A DNA stretch of 64,000 nucleotides. Source: Paenibacillus stellifer (lineage in GTDB: Bacteria; Bacillota; Bacilli; Paenibacillales; Paenibacillaceae). The translations under genes and the position numbers were made by a program. A model generated the notes under the pieces. That model did not search any database. It worked only from the letters and a program-made list of their open reading frames with translations, and had not been told where the DNA came from. This document shows positions 27,116 through 36,295 of the stretch, piece after piece. The stretch lies in assembly GCF_000758685.1 (NCBI RefSeq), contig NZ_CP009286.1:2324501-2388500 (forward strand), written 5' to 3'. Within the stretch, counting starts at the first letter, position 1. Each line of letters begins with the position of its first letter.

Positions 27116-28681
27116 ATGGCGGCACAACTTCCCCGCTCCTTCACCGAACGGATGAAGGAACTGCTGGGACCGGAATACGAAGATTTCGCGGAGACTTACA
27201 ACGAGGCTCCCCATACAGGTATCCGGGTTAATACTTTGAAAATATCGGCTACAGTCCTGCCAGGGCTGCTGCCGTTTCCGGTGGAGCCCATTCCCTGGTG
27301 CGGGACAGGCTTCTATACGGAGGAAGGAGCCAGACCCGGCAAGCATCCGTATTACCATGCCGGGCTGTACTATATTCAAGAGCCCAGCGCCATGTCTCCG
27401 GTCGAACTGCTCGGCGTCACCCCCGGCGACCATGTACTCGATCTATGCGCCGCGCCGGGAGGCAAGTCGACGCAAATAGCGGCCAAGCTGCAGGGCAAGG
27501 GCCTTCTGGTCAGCAATGATCTGAATGCGGAGCGCACGAAGGCTTTGGCCAAAAATCTGGAGCTTGCCGGAGTGCGGAACGCGATTGTGCTCAATGAAAG
27601 CCCCGAGCGGATTGCGGCGGCTTTCCGACACGGATTTGACCGCATTCTGATCGATGCTCCTTGTTCGGGTGAAGGCATGTTCCGCAAGGACGAGGACATG
27701 GTGCGCCAGTGGAACGAGCAGTCTCCGCGCAAATATGCGGACATGCAGCGGGAGATTCTGGCTGCTGCAGCTCTCGCGCTGAAGCCAGGTGGAACGATTG
27801 TCTATTCCACCTGCACCTTCTCGCCGGAGGAGAATGAAGGCGGGATATTCGAATTCCTGTCGGCCCATCGGGAGTTTGAGGTCGTTCCCGTGGGCGGAAC
27901 CGGATCTTTCTCGCCCGGATTTGATCCTGTCCCGGGCGCGGCCCGGCTGTGGCCCCATAAAGTGAAGGGCGAGGGCCACTTTATCGCCGTGCTGAAGCAT
28001 GGCGGCACGGCGGAAGGCGCGAACGCCGTCGCCTCAGCTAGCGCGGCGGACGGGGAGAGCGCGGCCAGCCGGCGCGGCCGCGCATTGGCGTCTGCGCCGC
28101 CCCGCTCGGGCGGCGGACGCGGTAGGGACACCGGCGGCTCCGGCCCGGCCCGCCGGGACAAGACTCCGGCAGGGCGCGGCGCTGCCGGCCGGTCCTCCTC
28201 CGGGCACGGGGATGCCCGGAGAAGCGGAGCTGCGGCAGGCGGAGACGGCCTGGCCGCCTATGGCGCTTTTCTCCGGGACCAGCTCGCCCGGGAGCCGGAG
28301 GGCTTCCCCGTCTGGTTCGGGGAGCATCTGTATCTGTCCCCGCTGCCGGGGGAGGCGCTGAACGGACTCAAGACCGTTCGTCCCGGCTGGTATATGGGAC
28401 AGAACCGGTCGGGCCGTTTTGTGCCGGGTCATCCGCTGGCAACAGCGCTGACTCCGGAGGAATGCCTGCGAAGTCTGCAGCTGGATGGGGACGGACCCGA
28501 AGCGGTCTCGTATCTGAAGGGTGAGACGCTGTCGGTCCCGGCAGAACGGCTGAATGTGGCGCCAGGAGCTTCGCCCAAAGGCTATGTGCTTGTCTGTGTC
28601 GACGGATACAGCCTTGGCTGGGGCAAATGGCAGGACGGGATGCTCAAGAACGAATATCCCGCAGGATGGAGGTGGACATAG
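27116..28681 (+). CDS. RsmF-like rRNA (cytosine-C5) methyltransferase, copy 1
   Basis: 521 residues of the NOL1/NOP2/Sun family, which methylates cytosines in rRNA with S-adenosylmethionine. Seen are the family N-terminus, YYIQEPSAM, the SAM loop DLCAAPGGKSTQIA, and the two catalytic cysteine motifs DAPCSGEGMFRK (about 182) and YSTCTF (about 232). The C-terminal third is the RsmF/PUA-like end (KGYVLVCVDGYSLGWGK). Between about residues 293 and 375 lies a Gly/Ala/Arg/Ser-rich low-complexity insert that relatives usually lack. The stop codon TAG is immediately followed by the ATG of the pseudouridine synthase. Confidence 0.9.
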   Translation: MAAQLPRSFTERMKELLGPEYEDFAETYNEAPHTGIRVNTLKISATVLPGLLPFPVEPIPWCGTGFYTEEGARPGKHPYYHAGLYYIQEPSAMSPVELLGVTPGDHVLDLCAAPGGKSTQIAAKLQGKGLLVSNDLNAERTKALAKNLELAGVRNAIVLNESPERIAAAFRHGFDRILIDAPCSGEGMFRKDEDMVRQWNEQSPRKYADMQREILAAAALALKPGGTIVYSTCTFSPEENEGGIFEFLSAHREFEVVPVGGTGSFSPGFDPVPGAARLWPHKVKGEGHFIAVLKHGGTAEGANAVASASAADGESAASRRGRALASAPPRSGGGRGRDTGGSGPARRDKTPAGRGAAGRSSSGHGDARRSGAAAGGDGLAAYGAFLRDQLAREPEGFPVWFGEHLYLSPLPGEALNGLKTVRPGWYMGQNRSGRFVPGHPLATALTPEECLRSLQLDGDGPEAVSYLKGETLSVPAERLNVAPGASPKGYVLVCVDGYSLGWGKWQDGMLKNEYPAGWRWT

Positions 28682-29446
28682 ATGGCAGCTAAGAAAGACA
28701 AGGGCGGCAATAATGGCACACAGAGACTGGACAAGGTGCTGGGAAACCTCGGCTACGGAAGCCGCACCGAGCTTCGCAAACAGGCGAAGATGGGACTGAT
28801 TACGGTGAACGGCGAGATCGTCAAAGACAGCGGGGCGCATGTCGATCCTTACCAGGATGTGATCGAGATTGCCGGAGAGCGGGTCTTTTACCGCAAGCAT
28901 ATTTATTTGATGATGAACAAGCCGCCCGGCGTCCTGTCAGCGACAGAGGACCGCCGGGACCGGACGGTGCTGGACCTGCTGGACGAAAAAGATGCGGCGT
29001 TTGAGCCGTTTCCCGTAGGCCGTCTGGATAAGGATACGGTCGGGCTTTTGCTGCTGACGAATGACGGGGCGCTTGCTCATGAACTGCTGTCTCCACGCAA
29101 GCATGTGCCGAAGACCTATCTGGCGACGGTTGAGGGCGAGGTCGGACAGAGCGATGTGGAAGCTTTTGCCCATGGGGTGGAACTGGACGATGGTTATATG
29201 ACACTTCCGGCCAAGCTGACCGTTCTGAGCCGGGAGCGCCGGAATGTTGTCATTTCGCACATCTCCCTGACGATTACCGAAGGGAAGTTCCATCAGGTCA
29301 AGCGGATGTTCCAGGCAGTCGGCAAAAAAGTCGTCTTTTTAAAACGGATATCTATGGGCGATTTGTCTCTGGACGAGAGTCTGCCCGAAGGGAAGTACCG
29401 GGAGCTGACGGAGGCGGAGCTGAAGCTGCTGGGCGCTAGCCTATAA
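28682..29446 (+). CDS. RsuA-family 16S rRNA pseudouridine synthase
   Basis: 254 residues. An N-terminal S4 RNA-binding domain (QRLDKVLGNLGYGSRTELRK) is followed by the catalytic domain with PVGRLDKDTVGLLLLTNDG; the Asp of GRLDKD is catalytic. The length and spacing fit RsuA, which modifies U516 of 16S rRNA, better than RluB. GGAGGTGG lies inside the end of the preceding methyltransferase gene, so the two rRNA-modification genes are co-translated. Confidence 0.9.
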   Translation: MAAKKDKGGNNGTQRLDKVLGNLGYGSRTELRKQAKMGLITVNGEIVKDSGAHVDPYQDVIEIAGERVFYRKHIYLMMNKPPGVLSATEDRRDRTVLDLLDEKDAAFEPFPVGRLDKDTVGLLLLTNDGALAHELLSPRKHVPKTYLATVEGEVGQSDVEAFAHGVELDDGYMTLPAKLTVLSRERRNVVISHISLTITEGKFHQVKRMFQAVGKKVVFLKRISMGDLSLDESLPEGKYRELTEAELKLLGASL

Positions 29447-29520
29447 CAAATGACGCCGCAGACCGGGACACATCGGGTTATAATGAGCGGACATGAGAGA
29501 AGATACAAGGATGGTGGAGC

Positions 29521-30321
29521 ATGAAATACAAACTGATTGCGCTGGATGTTGACGGAACGCTGTTGAATGACGACCATCTGCTGAGCGAGGAGAATAAAGA
29601 GACCGTGGCGGAGGTAATCCGGCAGGGAGCACGGATCGTGCTGTGCACGGGCAGAAACCCGAAGAACGTAATCCCGATCATGAAGGAACTGGGACTTTCC
29701 GGTTATGTCATTGCCGACAACGGAGCCGTTCTGCTGCAGAGCGACGATTTGACGGTTCTTCATCAATACGGGCTGGACGGGCGCGGGCTTGACCCTTACA
29801 TCGCCTATTGCCGGGAACATGGCATGCACTTTGACGTGAACACGGCTTTCGATCTTTACGTGGACAATGTGGAGTATTTGGCGAAGGAAGCGCTGTATAT
29901 GTATGAACGGCTCGATCTGGAGCCAGCATCTCTGCCGGCCTGGGAGGAATTCCGGGAGCCAATTGTCAAATTCACCGTCTTCTCCACAATCGAGCAGATT
30001 ACGGAAGCCGAGCGGGAGTGGGGCACATGGGGTCCGGCGTTCAGCATACAGCGCAGCGGGGATTTCTTCATCGATTTCATGCATCCCGAGGCATCCAAGG
30101 GCAACGCTGTCAAAATGCTGGCTGAGCGTCTCGACATCAAGCGCGAGGAAGTGCTGGCGGTCGGCAACTACTATAACGATATTTCAATGCTGACGTTCGC
30201 CGGTCTGGGCGTGGCGATGGACAATTCCCCGCTCGAGGTCAAGGCTGCTGCCGCCGTCGTCACCGGGACGAACAATGAGCATGGCGTATCGGCTGCGCTG
30301 AAGAAGTACTGCCTGTCTTAA
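29521..30321 (+). CDS. HAD-superfamily Cof-type sugar-phosphatase-like hydrolase
   Basis: 266 residues. Motif I is LDVDGTLLND (nucleophile Asp10), motif II lies in VLCTGRNP, motif III uses the Lys of ASKGNAVKML and motif IV is VGNYYNDISML. The capped Cof/IIB layout is typical of phosphatases for sugar phosphates or flavin mononucleotide. Motif IV has Tyr-Tyr-Asn where the usual form is GDxxND; the second acidic residue is retained. The substrate cannot be assigned. The start follows GGTGGAGC. Confidence 0.87.
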   Translation: MKYKLIALDVDGTLLNDDHLLSEENKETVAEVIRQGARIVLCTGRNPKNVIPIMKELGLSGYVIADNGAVLLQSDDLTVLHQYGLDGRGLDPYIAYCREHGMHFDVNTAFDLYVDNVEYLAKEALYMYERLDLEPASLPAWEEFREPIVKFTVFSTIEQITEAEREWGTWGPAFSIQRSGDFFIDFMHPEASKGNAVKMLAERLDIKREEVLAVGNYYNDISMLTFAGLGVAMDNSPLEVKAAAAVVTGTNNEHGVSAALKKYCLS

Positions 30322-30364
30322 GAAGGAAGAGTGTCAAGGCCAGGCCAACGGCGGATCATATCTA

Positions 30365-30417
30365 TAAAAAATACAGCGGCAGACCTGAGACAGAAGCTTG
30401 TCCATGGCTGCCGCTGT
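30365..30417 (-). terminator. Terminator for the second RsmF-like gene
   Basis: ACAGCGGCAG (30373-30382) pairs with CTGCCGCTGT (30408-30417). On the minus strand the stem is followed by ATTTTTT. Confidence 0.75.
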
Positions 30418-30447
30418 TGCTTGTCTTTAAGGGAAATTAAGACTGCG

Positions 30448-31842
30448 TCAGGGCTGGCGCAGCCCCTTCGGATAATGATTCTTAAGCTGGCCGCCGCTCG
30501 CCTTGCCCCAGCCGAGTGGCAGGCCGTCCACGGTTACGAGCGTCCAGCCCTGCAGGTCCGGCGGCACATTCAGGCTCTCGCCGCGCAGCCATGCGGCAGC
30601 TTCGGGTCCGTCCGAAGCAAGGTTCAGGGCGCGTCCGGCCTGATCAGGTCGGAGCGCCATCGCCAGCGCATGAGCCGGCTCGATCCGGTTCTTCTTCAAA
30701 TGGGCGAGATGCAGACCGGCCCTCGGAACACGCAGGCCATTCAATACGTCCGGCGAGAAGGAAGTGCCGAATTCGGGCGGCAGCAGGTAGAGAGAGTCAC
30801 CGAACAGGACCGGTTGTCCCTGAACCGGGAAGCCGGGTAGCTCGGCCTCAGCCCATTCCCGGAACTGGCGGAGCGCCGACTGGGCGGCGGCTGCTCCGGT
30901 GGCGGAACCTCTGCCGGGACGGTTCTCCCGTCTGCCGGACCGCTTGCGTGCAGCGGAAGGCTCCGCCTCTTCGGAGCCTGCTGCTTCCTTCCGGAGAAGC
31001 GCGACAAAATGCCCTTCACCTTTCTCGTGATGCGGCCACAGACGCTTCGTCTCCAGCAGTTGCATTCCGGGATATCGGGCGGTCACTCTGGCGATCAGCT
31101 CCTCGTTCTCCTGCCGGTTGAAGGTGCAGGTGGAATAGGCCATGATGCCGCCGGGCTTCAGCATGGCATAGGCATCCTGGATAATATCCCACTGTCTCGC
31201 GGCGCACATCTCCACATGCTCCGGCGACCATTCGGAGATGGCGTCCGGGTCCTTGCGGAACATCCCTTCTCCCGAGCAGGGGGCGTCCAGCATAATCCGG
31301 TCGAAGGCTTCCGGGAACCGGGCAACAAGCTCGTCCGGAGCGGCGCTCGTGACAAGAACGTTCGGAACGCCGAGCCGCTCTGCGTTCTCCGACAAAATTC
31401 TGGCACGCTCCGGATGGATTTCATTGGAGACGAGCAGTCCCTGGCCCTGCATGAGAGAGGCGATATGCGTGGTTTTGCCTCCCGGCGCGGCGGCCAGATC
31501 CAGTACCGTCTCGCCAGGCTGCGGGTTCAGCATTACGGCGGCGGACATCGCCGACGGCTCCTGGATATAGTACAGACCGGCCGCATGATACGGATGGCGC
31601 CCCGGTCTTGCGGGTTCTTCATAGTAATAACCGCCGGGACACCAGGGCACGGGAGAGAGGCTGAAAATCTTGCTGGCTCTATATGCAGCCGAGATGCCTT
31701 GTTCGGTGCGGGTCTTTAAACCGTTTATTCTCAGTCCCTGGGTGCGGGGCTCTTTATAGGTGGCCAAAAAAGCGCCGGTTTCGCTTCCCAGTTGGGTTTC
31801 AATCATCTCTGTATAGGCGCCGGGAAGGCCTGCTGTTGTCAT
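30448..31842 (-). CDS. RsmF-like rRNA (cytosine-C5) methyltransferase, copy 2
   Basis: 464 residues from ATG 31842, which lies eight bases after AAAGGAGA; the longer frame to 31938 has no ribosome binding site. It has the same layout as the gene at 27116-28681: YYIQEPSAM, DLAAAPGGKTTHIA, catalytic DAPCSGEGMFRK (about 187) and YSTCTF (about 238), and a C-terminal RsmF/PUA-like part ending GWTLVTVDGLPLGWGK. A shorter Ser/Arg/Gly-rich insert sits at about 318-345. The two copies are clearly diverged, so each probably has its own rRNA target. Confidence 0.9.
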   Translation of the reverse strand: MTTAGLPGAYTEMIETQLGSETGAFLATYKEPRTQGLRINGLKTRTEQGISAAYRASKIFSLSPVPWCPGGYYYEEPARPGRHPYHAAGLYYIQEPSAMSAAVMLNPQPGETVLDLAAAPGGKTTHIASLMQGQGLLVSNEIHPERARILSENAERLGVPNVLVTSAAPDELVARFPEAFDRIMLDAPCSGEGMFRKDPDAISEWSPEHVEMCAARQWDIIQDAYAMLKPGGIMAYSTCTFNRQENEELIARVTARYPGMQLLETKRLWPHHEKGEGHFVALLRKEAAGSEEAEPSAARKRSGRRENRPGRGSATGAAAAQSALRQFREWAEAELPGFPVQGQPVLFGDSLYLLPPEFGTSFSPDVLNGLRVPRAGLHLAHLKKNRIEPAHALAMALRPDQAGRALNLASDGPEAAAWLRGESLNVPPDLQGWTLVTVDGLPLGWGKASGGQLKNHYPKGLRQP

Positions 31843-32123
31843 TGCATGATCTCCTTTGAACAATGGGTAGGGTTTTGTGTGTTGCCGTTTGGATGAGATG
31901 CCGATAAAATTGAATAAAGGAACTGAAACAAGGGTCAACGTACATATGCTAAACTATATCGAAACGACCGGGCAAGTTCCGCTAGCCTTGCTTGTTCGGG
32001 CACCCGGCGTTTGATCCACCGCTTCTTAACCAGACGAATAAGAGCTGAAGCGGGATTGCCGCTATTTACCTGCCGCAGCCCGGGGAGGCCTTCGCTTCAT
32101 ATAAGAGAAAAGGGGACTTACCA

Positions 32124-33260
32124 ATGAATCTGCTGCAAGCGCTATTCTTCCCGCCGGAACAGCCCGGCGGCGTATCCTCGATGATTCCCTACTTGCAGGA
32201 ACGCTTTCATTCCAGCCGCTGGGACATGGAGCTGTTCTGGCTGCCCAAACGAATCCGCGGCAAAGGCACGGAGGAAGTCGTGTTTGAAACCTTTGACTGG
32301 ACCCCGTATGGAGACAGCCCGGTCGTACAAAAATATATCCAGACGTACCGTGATTATTTATGGTGGACGAAGCTGCGCCTGAACAAGCACTATGATTTAA
32401 TCCACGCGCATCATCCGATCGCCGGCTTGGCGATGAAGAAGGTGTTCCCGGACGTGCCGCTCGTCCAGACCTTCCACTCCAGTTACGAACGCGAGCTGAT
32501 CCTTAACGGTAAAATCGCCGAGAACGGGCCGGAGCATCAGTTCCTGACTTCCATTTACAGAGAATTGGAGCATGTCAGCGACCGCCTGATGACGGTATCC
32601 CGCAATTTTGCAGATTATATGTCTCATTATACGGATAACCCTGAGCGCATCCAAGTCATCCCGAACGGATTCGACGAGAAGCGCTTCAAGCCGGTCCCCC
32701 ACGAGAACGATGTTCCACAGCTGGTGACCGTTACACGGCTTGTTCCCGCTAAGGGGATTGACGTGCTGTTCCGGGCATGCGCTGAACTGAAGCAGCGGGG
32801 ACTTGAATATGTGCTGCATATTATCGGAGACGGACCGTCCCGTGCGGATCTTGAGAATCTGGCCAGATCGCTCGGCATATACAATGAAACGATCTTCTAC
32901 GGGTATACGCTGCATCCCGAGGAATTTATGCCCTTCTTCGATATTTTTGTACTTCCATCCCGGGCGGAGGCCTTTGGCTCCGTCTTCGCGGAGGCGGCGC
33001 TAAGCTGCCTGGCACTGGTCGGAACCGAGGTCGGAGGCATACCCGAGCAGATCGAGGATGGTGTGAACGGCCTCCTGGTCCAGCCCGATGATGTCACGGC
33101 TCTGGCCGATGCGCTGGAGAAGGTCATCACCGATCCTTCCTACCGTTATGAGCTGTCCCGGTCGGCCTGGGAGAAGGCGAAGAACCAATACTCGCTTACC
33201 CGGATCGCCAACGAGCTCAAGAAGACATATCTCCAGATAAAGTCGGAGGCAGGCAAGTAG
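32124..33260 (+). CDS. GT4-type glycosyltransferase
   Basis: 378 residues with two Rossmann-like halves. The donor-binding half carries VTVTRLVPAKGIDVLFRA, then RAEAFGSVFAEAALSCLALVG (the E-x7-E motif of GT4 enzymes) and GVNGLLVQPDD. DLIHAHHPIAG in the N-terminal half is typical of the acceptor side. It would transfer a sugar from a nucleotide donor to a lipid, sugar or protein acceptor. It is alone between the methyltransferase and YkvI-like genes, so its product is unknown; a Bacillus YqgM/BshA-like role is only a possibility. The 280 bases upstream show no other gene. Confidence 0.87.
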   Translation: MNLLQALFFPPEQPGGVSSMIPYLQERFHSSRWDMELFWLPKRIRGKGTEEVVFETFDWTPYGDSPVVQKYIQTYRDYLWWTKLRLNKHYDLIHAHHPIAGLAMKKVFPDVPLVQTFHSSYERELILNGKIAENGPEHQFLTSIYRELEHVSDRLMTVSRNFADYMSHYTDNPERIQVIPNGFDEKRFKPVPHENDVPQLVTVTRLVPAKGIDVLFRACAELKQRGLEYVLHIIGDGPSRADLENLARSLGIYNETIFYGYTLHPEEFMPFFDIFVLPSRAEAFGSVFAEAALSCLALVGTEVGGIPEQIEDGVNGLLVQPDDVTALADALEKVITDPSYRYELSRSAWEKAKNQYSLTRIANELKKTYLQIKSEAGK

Positions 33261-33375
33261 AACTTTAGCTTTAGAACGGCGTAGGATTTCGGGCCGAACC
33301 CTATTAGGTTCCAACTAATCTGTGTCTCTTGGGGATACAATATGGATCATCATGTAAAAATCTCAAACGACATTT

Positions 33376-33400
33376 GGCCGCCTCAGGGCGGCTTGTTGTC
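33376..33400 (+). terminator. Hairpin after the GT4 gene
   Basis: GCCGCC (33377-33382) pairs with GGCGGC (33387-33392), followed by TTGTTGT. Confidence 0.5.
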
Positions 33401-33442
33401 TGCACGGGCTCAATCCGGTTTCTTCGGCCGGTTGCGTCTTCG

Positions 33443-34561
33443 TTATTTCCGGGCTGGACCTGGCACAACGTCTTTAACGGAAGAGGTAGAGTGGGAGGCT
33501 GCCTCCTCCGGTCCGTCTGAAGCGCCAGGTGGCTGCGAAGGGGTAAGGATCAGCTTGATGGCCCAAACCAGCGAGAGCGCTCCGAACATGGGGTAAAACA
33601 GCGAAAGCAGCGAACTGAAGCCGAATTGGCTGAAGATGTAGCAGAGCAGCATGACAACGGGTGTGATGGCCGAACGGGAAAAACGGGTGCGCTGCTCAAG
33701 CTGCAGTGTGACGCCGTAAATATCGGCGACAAAGGTGCTGAATATTTCCAGGAAGATCAGCAGCAGATACACCAGGCTCACCAGAGGACCGAGTCCGAAG
33801 GCGATGCTGCCCATCGGGATTTCAAACTGCAGGATGCCCGGCATATGTGCGCTCATCGCATAATGCGCAGCCATCAGCATGAAGCCGATGCCGAGACCTC
33901 CGATAATGCCTCCCCATATGAGCGGGCGCTCGCTATCCGATTGGCGCGCCATTGGGACAAGCACAGCCTGTGCCATGCCGAGGTTGAATGCTGTATAGAG
34001 AAAGGGCGACATCCAAGCGACGACAGGACTCCGTTCGGTTACGAGGGTCATGAAGCGGTGTGCGCCGGGATGCCCCACTGTATTGAAGATAATGAGAAGC
34101 GACAGCGTCATCATAAGCGGAACAACAATACTGTTCATTTGCAAAATGCCGGATATGCCGCGTTTGAGCAGCAAGTATGATCCAATGACAGTCAGAATGA
34201 GACCGGTCTGATAGTGCAGTCCCAAATGCTCCTGAAAAATTGCTCCCGCTCCAGCCAGCATGATGCTGTTCACTCCAATCAGAATGACGAGTGTGAACAG
34301 ACTGATGACGGAGCCGGTATTCCGGCCGAACAGATGCCGGTTGAAGTCTTCATACGACTCGGCCCCGATCCGGCGGGCGAGAATCATCATTTTCGTGCCC
34401 AGCCATATGAAGAATCCCATCGAGAGCAGAATCGTCAGCACGGCCCATCGCCCGTATTGGGTGAAGAATTGAAGAATTTCCTGGCCGGTGGCGAATCCGG
34501 CCCCGACGATGGTGCCTATATAGGTAAAAGCAATTTGCAGCGTTCGCAGCGTTTGTCTCAT
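33443..34561 (-). CDS. YkvI-like membrane protein
   Basis: 372 residues with about ten membrane segments. The N-terminus IAFTYIGTIVGAGFATGQEI resembles the first helix of amino-acid transporters of the APC superfamily with its unwound GAGFATG, as in Bacillus YkvI. The C-terminal 35 residues are polar. The substrate is unknown; YkvI proteins have not been functionally assigned. The start follows GAGGAGGACAAA. Confidence 0.75.
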   Translation of the reverse strand: MRQTLRTLQIAFTYIGTIVGAGFATGQEILQFFTQYGRWAVLTILLSMGFFIWLGTKMMILARRIGAESYEDFNRHLFGRNTGSVISLFTLVILIGVNSIMLAGAGAIFQEHLGLHYQTGLILTVIGSYLLLKRGISGILQMNSIVVPLMMTLSLLIIFNTVGHPGAHRFMTLVTERSPVVAWMSPFLYTAFNLGMAQAVLVPMARQSDSERPLIWGGIIGGLGIGFMLMAAHYAMSAHMPGILQFEIPMGSIAFGLGPLVSLVYLLLIFLEIFSTFVADIYGVTLQLEQRTRFSRSAITPVVMLLCYIFSQFGFSSLLSLFYPMFGALSLVWAIKLILTPSQPPGASDGPEEAASHSTSSVKDVVPGPARK

Positions 34562-34735
34562 TTTGTCCTCCTCAACGGCTCAAAGCGGGTGCAATTTGCG
34601 TCAATGCTGGCGGATATGCTTGTGTCATGCGCATAGTACAGGTTATGATGATGAGCAGAAGGACATGACTCCGCTGTTACCTTCGCTTGCGGAGACGACC
34701 GGTGCAGAACAATGGATAATGGAGGCGTTAGCGTC

Positions 34736-35308
34736 ATGGAAATATTGAAGAAACGGATTTTGGAGGAAGGGGTCGTCATCTCCGATCAGGTGCTGAAGCT
34801 CGACGGGTTGTTGAATCATCAGGTCGACCCTGAGCTCACGATGGAAATGGGACGGGAGTTCGCGAGACTTTTTGCCGATCAAGGGGTAACCCGGGTAGTA
34901 ACGGTGGAATCGTCGGGGATTGCAGCCGCTTTTGCCACCGCTTACGAGATGAAAGTGCCGCTCGTATTCGCCCGACGCAAAAAGACGCTGCTGGCCGATC
35001 CTGATGCGCTTTGCGAACGGGTGCCTTCCTTCACCAAGGGGATCGTCACGGATATTATGATCAGCCGACAGTTCATTTCGCCGGATGACAAAATCCTGTT
35101 CATTGACGATATCATTGCCAACGGCGACGCGGCCCGCGGACTGATCAAGATCATTAACCGTTCAGGCGCTGAGCTGGTAGGTATGGGCGTCGTGGTGGAG
35201 AAATGTTTCGAGGCCGGAGCGCGGACAATCCGGGAGCAGGGCGTCCGGCTGGAATCGCTAGTGAAGATCAAATCGCTTGCAGGCGGAAGAGTTGAATTCG
35301 AGTCGTAA
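34736..35308 (+). CDS. xpt: Xanthine phosphoribosyltransferase
   Basis: 190 residues from ATG 34736, ten bases after GGAGG. Converts xanthine and PRPP to XMP in purine salvage. The N-terminus MEILKKRILEEGVV and the PRPP motif ILFIDDIIANGDAA (about 120-133) match Bacillus Xpt along their length. In Bacillus subtilis xpt follows a guanine riboswitch; the upstream region here (34562-34735) shows no such aptamer and no pbuX gene follows. Confidence 0.93.
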   Translation: MEILKKRILEEGVVISDQVLKLDGLLNHQVDPELTMEMGREFARLFADQGVTRVVTVESSGIAAAFATAYEMKVPLVFARRKKTLLADPDALCERVPSFTKGIVTDIMISRQFISPDDKILFIDDIIANGDAARGLIKIINRSGAELVGMGVVVEKCFEAGARTIREQGVRLESLVKIKSLAGGRVEFES

Positions 35309-35426
35309 CCTGATAAGTTACAAATCGTGACGAAACAGCGAACAAAGCCTAATTTTCTAACAATTGCTTTCCACCTTAATCATTTTCCTTTATAATAAGG
35401 GCAGACATAGGAGAGGAGGCGTCACA

Positions 35427-35744
35427 ATGGGGAAAGAACCGGTGACAGAACAATTCTTTATTGATAAATTAGCCGAGGCTAAGGATCACTTCGAGCGTGC
35501 GCTCGATTGCAAGCACACGGAGTTTGACGATCTGTATCCCTATATGATTGAACATCCTCAATTCTTTTGGTACAAACGCTATGTTGCGTGGTCGGAGCTT
35601 CTGACAATCGCGGGTCTGTGCGAAGAGCTCGAATTCGACTGGAGAGCGAATTTCACAGCCAAACAAGTGGAGTATCTGGAACAACGAGTGATGTCCGCCA
35701 AAGTGTTGGACTTCTGGTTCGAGAAGAACGAAGCGCTGATATAG
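35427..35744 (+). CDS. Small soluble protein of unknown function
   Basis: 105 residues from ATG 35427 preceded by GAGAGGAGG; the longer open frame to 35364 lacks a site. Rich in aromatic and acidic residues (HPQFFWYKRYVAWSEL, VLDFWFEKNEAL), with no membrane helix or known motif. A strong terminator follows. I do not recognise the family. Confidence 0.65.
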   Translation: MGKEPVTEQFFIDKLAEAKDHFERALDCKHTEFDDLYPYMIEHPQFFWYKRYVAWSELLTIAGLCEELEFDWRANFTAKQVEYLEQRVMSAKVLDFWFEKNEALI

Positions 35745-35792
35745 GTCAAACACGTTCGAGATGCATGCCTTCATGTCAATCTCGTTATTTGA

Positions 35793-35829
35793 AAAGACCC
35801 CAATGAGACCTTCATTGAGGTCTTTTTTA
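35793..35829 (+). terminator. Terminator after the 35427-35744 gene
   Basis: AAGACCccAATGA and TCATTgAGGTCTT form a long stem (about 35794-35823), followed by TTTTTTAT. Confidence 0.85.
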
Positions 35830-35952
35830 TAATATCGGAATGAATAATCTTCAATGGCTTGGCTCCCCGATATTGCAAGAAAAACTACCGCTAAAGAGGG
35901 ATTCGGCAACTTCTTCGAGAAGGCTTCGATTAGAGTTTTTCTTATAATATCG
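35823..35952. repeat. Three mutually complementary arms upstream of the 36004 gene
   Basis: Arm A (about 35823-35838, TTTTTTATAATATCGG) and arm C (35934-35952, AGTTTTTCTTATAATATCG) are similar copies in direct orientation. Arm B (35868-35886, CGATATTGCAAGAAAAACT) is the reverse complement of both, with three mismatches against C. B can therefore pair with either A or C but not both. The 47-base loop between B and C shows no coding potential. Confidence 0.65.
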
Positions 35953-36003
35953 CCCCCTGATTTCACCTGAAGAAAGAGAAACCGGATGAAAGGAGAACTC
36001 CGT

Positions 36004-36219
36004 ATGATCAGCGACGAGCAGCTGAATGAGTATCGTCTGTCGGGCGAGAAGGTCCGTGTTGTCCGCGATGCGCTGGAGAGCAACGATGTTGTTGGCATCG
36101 TCATCGCCTGGGACGACAGCCAGGTTATGATCCGCCGGCCCAACCGCCGGGTCGTCAAGCTGGACCGGAGTTACATCATTCAGCCATTTTCCGATAATCG
36201 GCCCAACATCTTTGGTTAA
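36004..36219 (+). CDS. Small protein with an Sm/KOW-like core, unknown function
   Basis: 71 residues from ATG 36004, seven bases after AAAGGAGA; an ATG at 35986 precedes that site. The C-terminal half (VVGIVIAWDDSQVMIRRPNR, then RVVKLDRSYIIQPF) suggests a small beta-barrel of alternating strands like Sm or KOW folds, which is only a pattern impression. The gene lies just behind the three-arm repeat and has its own terminator. Confidence 0.7.
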   Translation: MISDEQLNEYRLSGEKVRVVRDALESNDVVGIVIAWDDSQVMIRRPNRRVVKLDRSYIIQPFSDNRPNIFG

Positions 36220-36223
36220 TGTG

Positions 36224-36264
36224 AAAGACGGCTGTGGAGCCCGAACTCCCCGGCCGTCTTTTTG
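36224..36264 (+). terminator. Terminator after the 36004-36219 gene
   Basis: AAGACGGC (36225-36232) pairs with GCCGTCTT (36253-36260), followed by TTT. Confidence 0.85.
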
Positions 36265-36295
36265 TAGTTTCGGCTATTTGATTTCTTTCGTGAGT

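Noticed and set aside
34562..34735. Possible purine riboswitch before xpt
   Set aside because: In Bacillus xpt has one, but I find neither the conserved junction sequences nor a terminator hairpin here.
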